From assembly GCA_002224055.1 (NCBI GenBank), contig AZLU01000292.1:1-45097 (forward strand): DNA of 45,097 nt. Reading direction: 5' to 3'. Shown here in pieces: positions 43,426-45,097 of this stretch. A program made the position numbers and the translations under genes. The DNA is from Pezizomycotina sp. ARF18. Lineage: Eukaryota > Ascomycota. Numbering within the stretch: position 1 is the first letter of the stretch; each line of letters starts with the position of its first letter. The notes under the pieces were generated by a model. It had not been told where the DNA came from, did no database searches, and was given only the letters and a program-made list of their open reading frames with translations.

Positions 43426-45097
43426 ATGCCACCAGCTGCCTCAGCCAACAAGAGAGAGTCAAGGTGCAAACAATATCACAAAGTAGTATTAAATTATTTT
43501 CCTCATCCTCACCTCAAATAGACAAGGCTCGGGAGAAAACGGACGAAAAGAAAAATGAAAGAGAAGAAAAACGAGCCTCCTTTGTTAGAGAAAACTAGCG
43601 AAAGAGGAAATGACTTTAACTAACGGAAACGAAATCGCACGAATTACAACAGGGCGTTCAAATAATGCGACCACTGAGTACGTCTTTTTTCTTCCTAGCT
43701 CGAAATTAAAAAAAAAACATATCCCTCTCTTTTATTTGTTACCTTCCATTTTCCGGACTAAAGCAAGAAGATGCCTAAAAGTCTGACAATGTATATCAAT
43801 CGATTCGCGAGCGAATTATAACTATCGTCGGAAATATCGCACGCCATCAAGAAGGAAAGAGAATAGAGCAAATATACCACCGGACCACACGCACCGCTGG
43901 ACGATTTCCGTGCGCGGCCTACTGGGACGAGGACCTCACGTACATGGTGAAGAGAGTCCAGTTCAAGCTGCATGAACCTATGCAACGCACTAAGGTGTAC
44001 GTGCCAATAGTCCTTTTTACTTCCCAAATTTACTAGACTCTCCAATAGTCTGGAGAAACACTTCCTCACAAGGCTTTATACACACCACTTTCGGAAACAT
44101 TTCTCGTGCTTTCCTGTTGCGATTTGCTCCCACCTCGTGTTTGTCACTAGTGGTTTTTTTCTTTTTGCTTCTTACTTTGCGCCATCGCTGTCGCAAAAAA
44201 CACCATCGGTGTCACTTGGCTCTTCGTGGCTCGTGCTGGATCTTTCATCCATGCTCCGGTTCATTCGCTCCGTGCCTCTACCCTAGCAGGGCTGATGTTA
44301 CCTGGTCTGGGAAATATACATGTCTGAGGGTTTCATGGCCTAACAGACTTTCACAGACTTGGGAAGATTTTTAGATAGTACCACGCCGTTGCTGTTGAAA
44401 ACAAGAGAAAGATGACGACGAAAATCAATCACATTGAGCGAAGATATATCCATCTCTACCTCTTGAAAAGCTTCCACACCCCTACTACTATTCTTTTCGT
44501 CATCATTTCCTCTTCCCGCCTTTCCCCCACCCCCACCCTTTTCTTCCCAAGTTTCTACCTACTGTTCTTCCCGAGCTTCTCCCCCCACTACTCTTCCCGA
44601 ACCATATTTCCGAAACTCTAAACTAACCCTTCCCTTCCCGTAATAGCCGTCGAAGCCCGCCCTGGGAAGTCACAGAACGGGCTGGGGCGAGTTCGCCATC
44701 GCCGTAAAAATCCACTTCGTCTCCGAGGCCTCCGAGAACCGATAACGCTCTATACCCACCTCGCGCTGCACCTTCGGTCCGGATAAGGAACCTTGCGAAG
44801 GAGCAGAACCGGCCCGTGCACTCGTTCCAGTATAGGAAGTTGGCGCCACGGAAGCGTTTTACGATGTCTGACGAGACCCGCGCCCGAGTTGCCAGCGAAG
44901 AGGAACAGTAAGGAGAATACGCGCTTGATACGGAAGGGGAGGAGAACGATAGGTTGACGGAGAGCATTGAGAAGATGAAGGAGATGAATAAGGATGAAGG
45001 AGAAGCTTTTGGAGAAGGAGGCAGCGCTAGCGGAGATGAAGGCTCGGCGGGAAGGCTCAGAAAGGATAAGTGATGTTATTACATCGAGTATATCGTT
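43426..45097 (+). CDS. YAF9: YEATS-domain protein Yaf9/GAS41 (3' end outside window)
   Basis: A subunit of the NuA4 acetyltransferase and SWR1 remodelling complexes; its YEATS domain reads acylated histone H3. The ATG at 43426 gives MPPAASANKRESR, ending at a donor (GTGCAA, 43464). A middle exon around 43790-44000 gives IPPDHTHRWTISVRG, then LTYMVKRVQFKLHEPMQRTK before donor GTGTAC. The next exon starts at 44647 and reads VEAPPWEVTE, GWGEFAIAVKIHFVSEASE, FGPDKEPCEGAEP and, after slips, VHSFQY and EAFYDV. It ends in an acidic coiled coil, ENDRLTESIEKMKEMNKDEG. DHTHRW and GWGEF are the core YEATS signatures, and the C-terminal coiled coil is the Yaf9/GAS41 layout, as opposed to Taf14 or Sas5. 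The intron before 44647 is about 640 nt, the longest in the window. No stop is assigned in the right frame before the window ends. Confidence 0.85.

Noticed and set aside
1900-44900. Programmed ribosomal frameshifting or RNA editing as a new recoding system
   Set aside because: The breaks vary in motif, fall wherever a short run occurs, and are nearly always one-base losses; sequencing error is simpler. Kept only as a testable alternative in the findings.
1-45097. Repeat-induced point mutation as the cause of broken genes
   Set aside because: Stops arise from frame shifts, not from C-to-T changes, and no duplicated sequence is visible.
1-45097. Transposons, CRISPR arrays or a secondary-metabolite cluster
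   Set aside because: No transposase, reverse transcriptase, terminal repeats, spaced direct repeats, or synthase and tailoring enzyme groups were found; the flavoprotein alone is not evidence of a cluster.

Overview
The window is nuclear DNA of a filamentous ascomycete (Pezizomycotina). Genes are split by short GT-AG introns (about 50-260 nt, often with CTAAC/CTAAT branch points). The gene set is typically fungal: dihydroxy-acid dehydratase, Med20, a Dbf2/Sid2 kinase, a Met30/SconB-type F-box WD40 protein and an OHCU decarboxylase. Intergenic DNA is AT-rich and full of poly(dA:dT) runs of 21-33 nt. The class cannot be settled from sequence reading alone.

Layout, left to right: an unassigned gene end (about 3-450) and an unrecognised minus-strand gene (about 539-1797); ILV3 (+, 1900-4507); the FHIP/RAI16-like endosome-motor adaptor (-, 4838-8192); MED20 (+, 8816-9553); RPL14 (-, 10351-11150); a 2-kb non-coding gap with a hairpin-rich segment; the cohesin alpha-kleisin RAD21/REC8 (-, 13204-15640); the Sid2/Dbf2 kinase (+, about 17713-19813); NAC-alpha EGD2 (-, 20624-21389); SRP receptor alpha SRP101 (+, 22244-24448); histone acetyltransferase HAT1 (-, 24844-26352); the RMD1/DUF155 protein (+, 27184-28811); OHCU decarboxylase (+, 29549-30381); a P450-reductase-like flavoprotein without a visible FMN domain (-, 31024-32911); a 3.8-kb AT-rich void; a poorly preserved leucine-rich-repeat-like gene (+, about 36730-38297); MET30/sconB (-, 39827-41855); and the YEATS protein YAF9 (+, from 43426, cut by the right edge).

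Gene order largely alternates divergent and convergent pairs, so several promoters are shared: FHIP/MED20, EGD2/SRP101, HAT1/RMD1 and MET30/YAF9. EGD2/SRP101 is the most suggestive, because both products act on nascent chains leaving the ribosome. Otherwise this is a mixed housekeeping neighbourhood, not a biosynthetic or defence cluster. No transposon, CRISPR array, rRNA or convincing tRNA was seen.

The dominant oddity is that most conserved genes are interrupted by single-base frame breaks, nearly all explained by one missing base in a short mononucleotide run (AAA, CCC, GGG), while the flanking protein sequence stays fully conserved. That pattern is best read as consensus error in a long-read assembly, not as gene decay. 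CDS spans below are therefore given across the breaks. I found no persuasive evidence of a new multi-gene system; the leads worth checking are in the findings.
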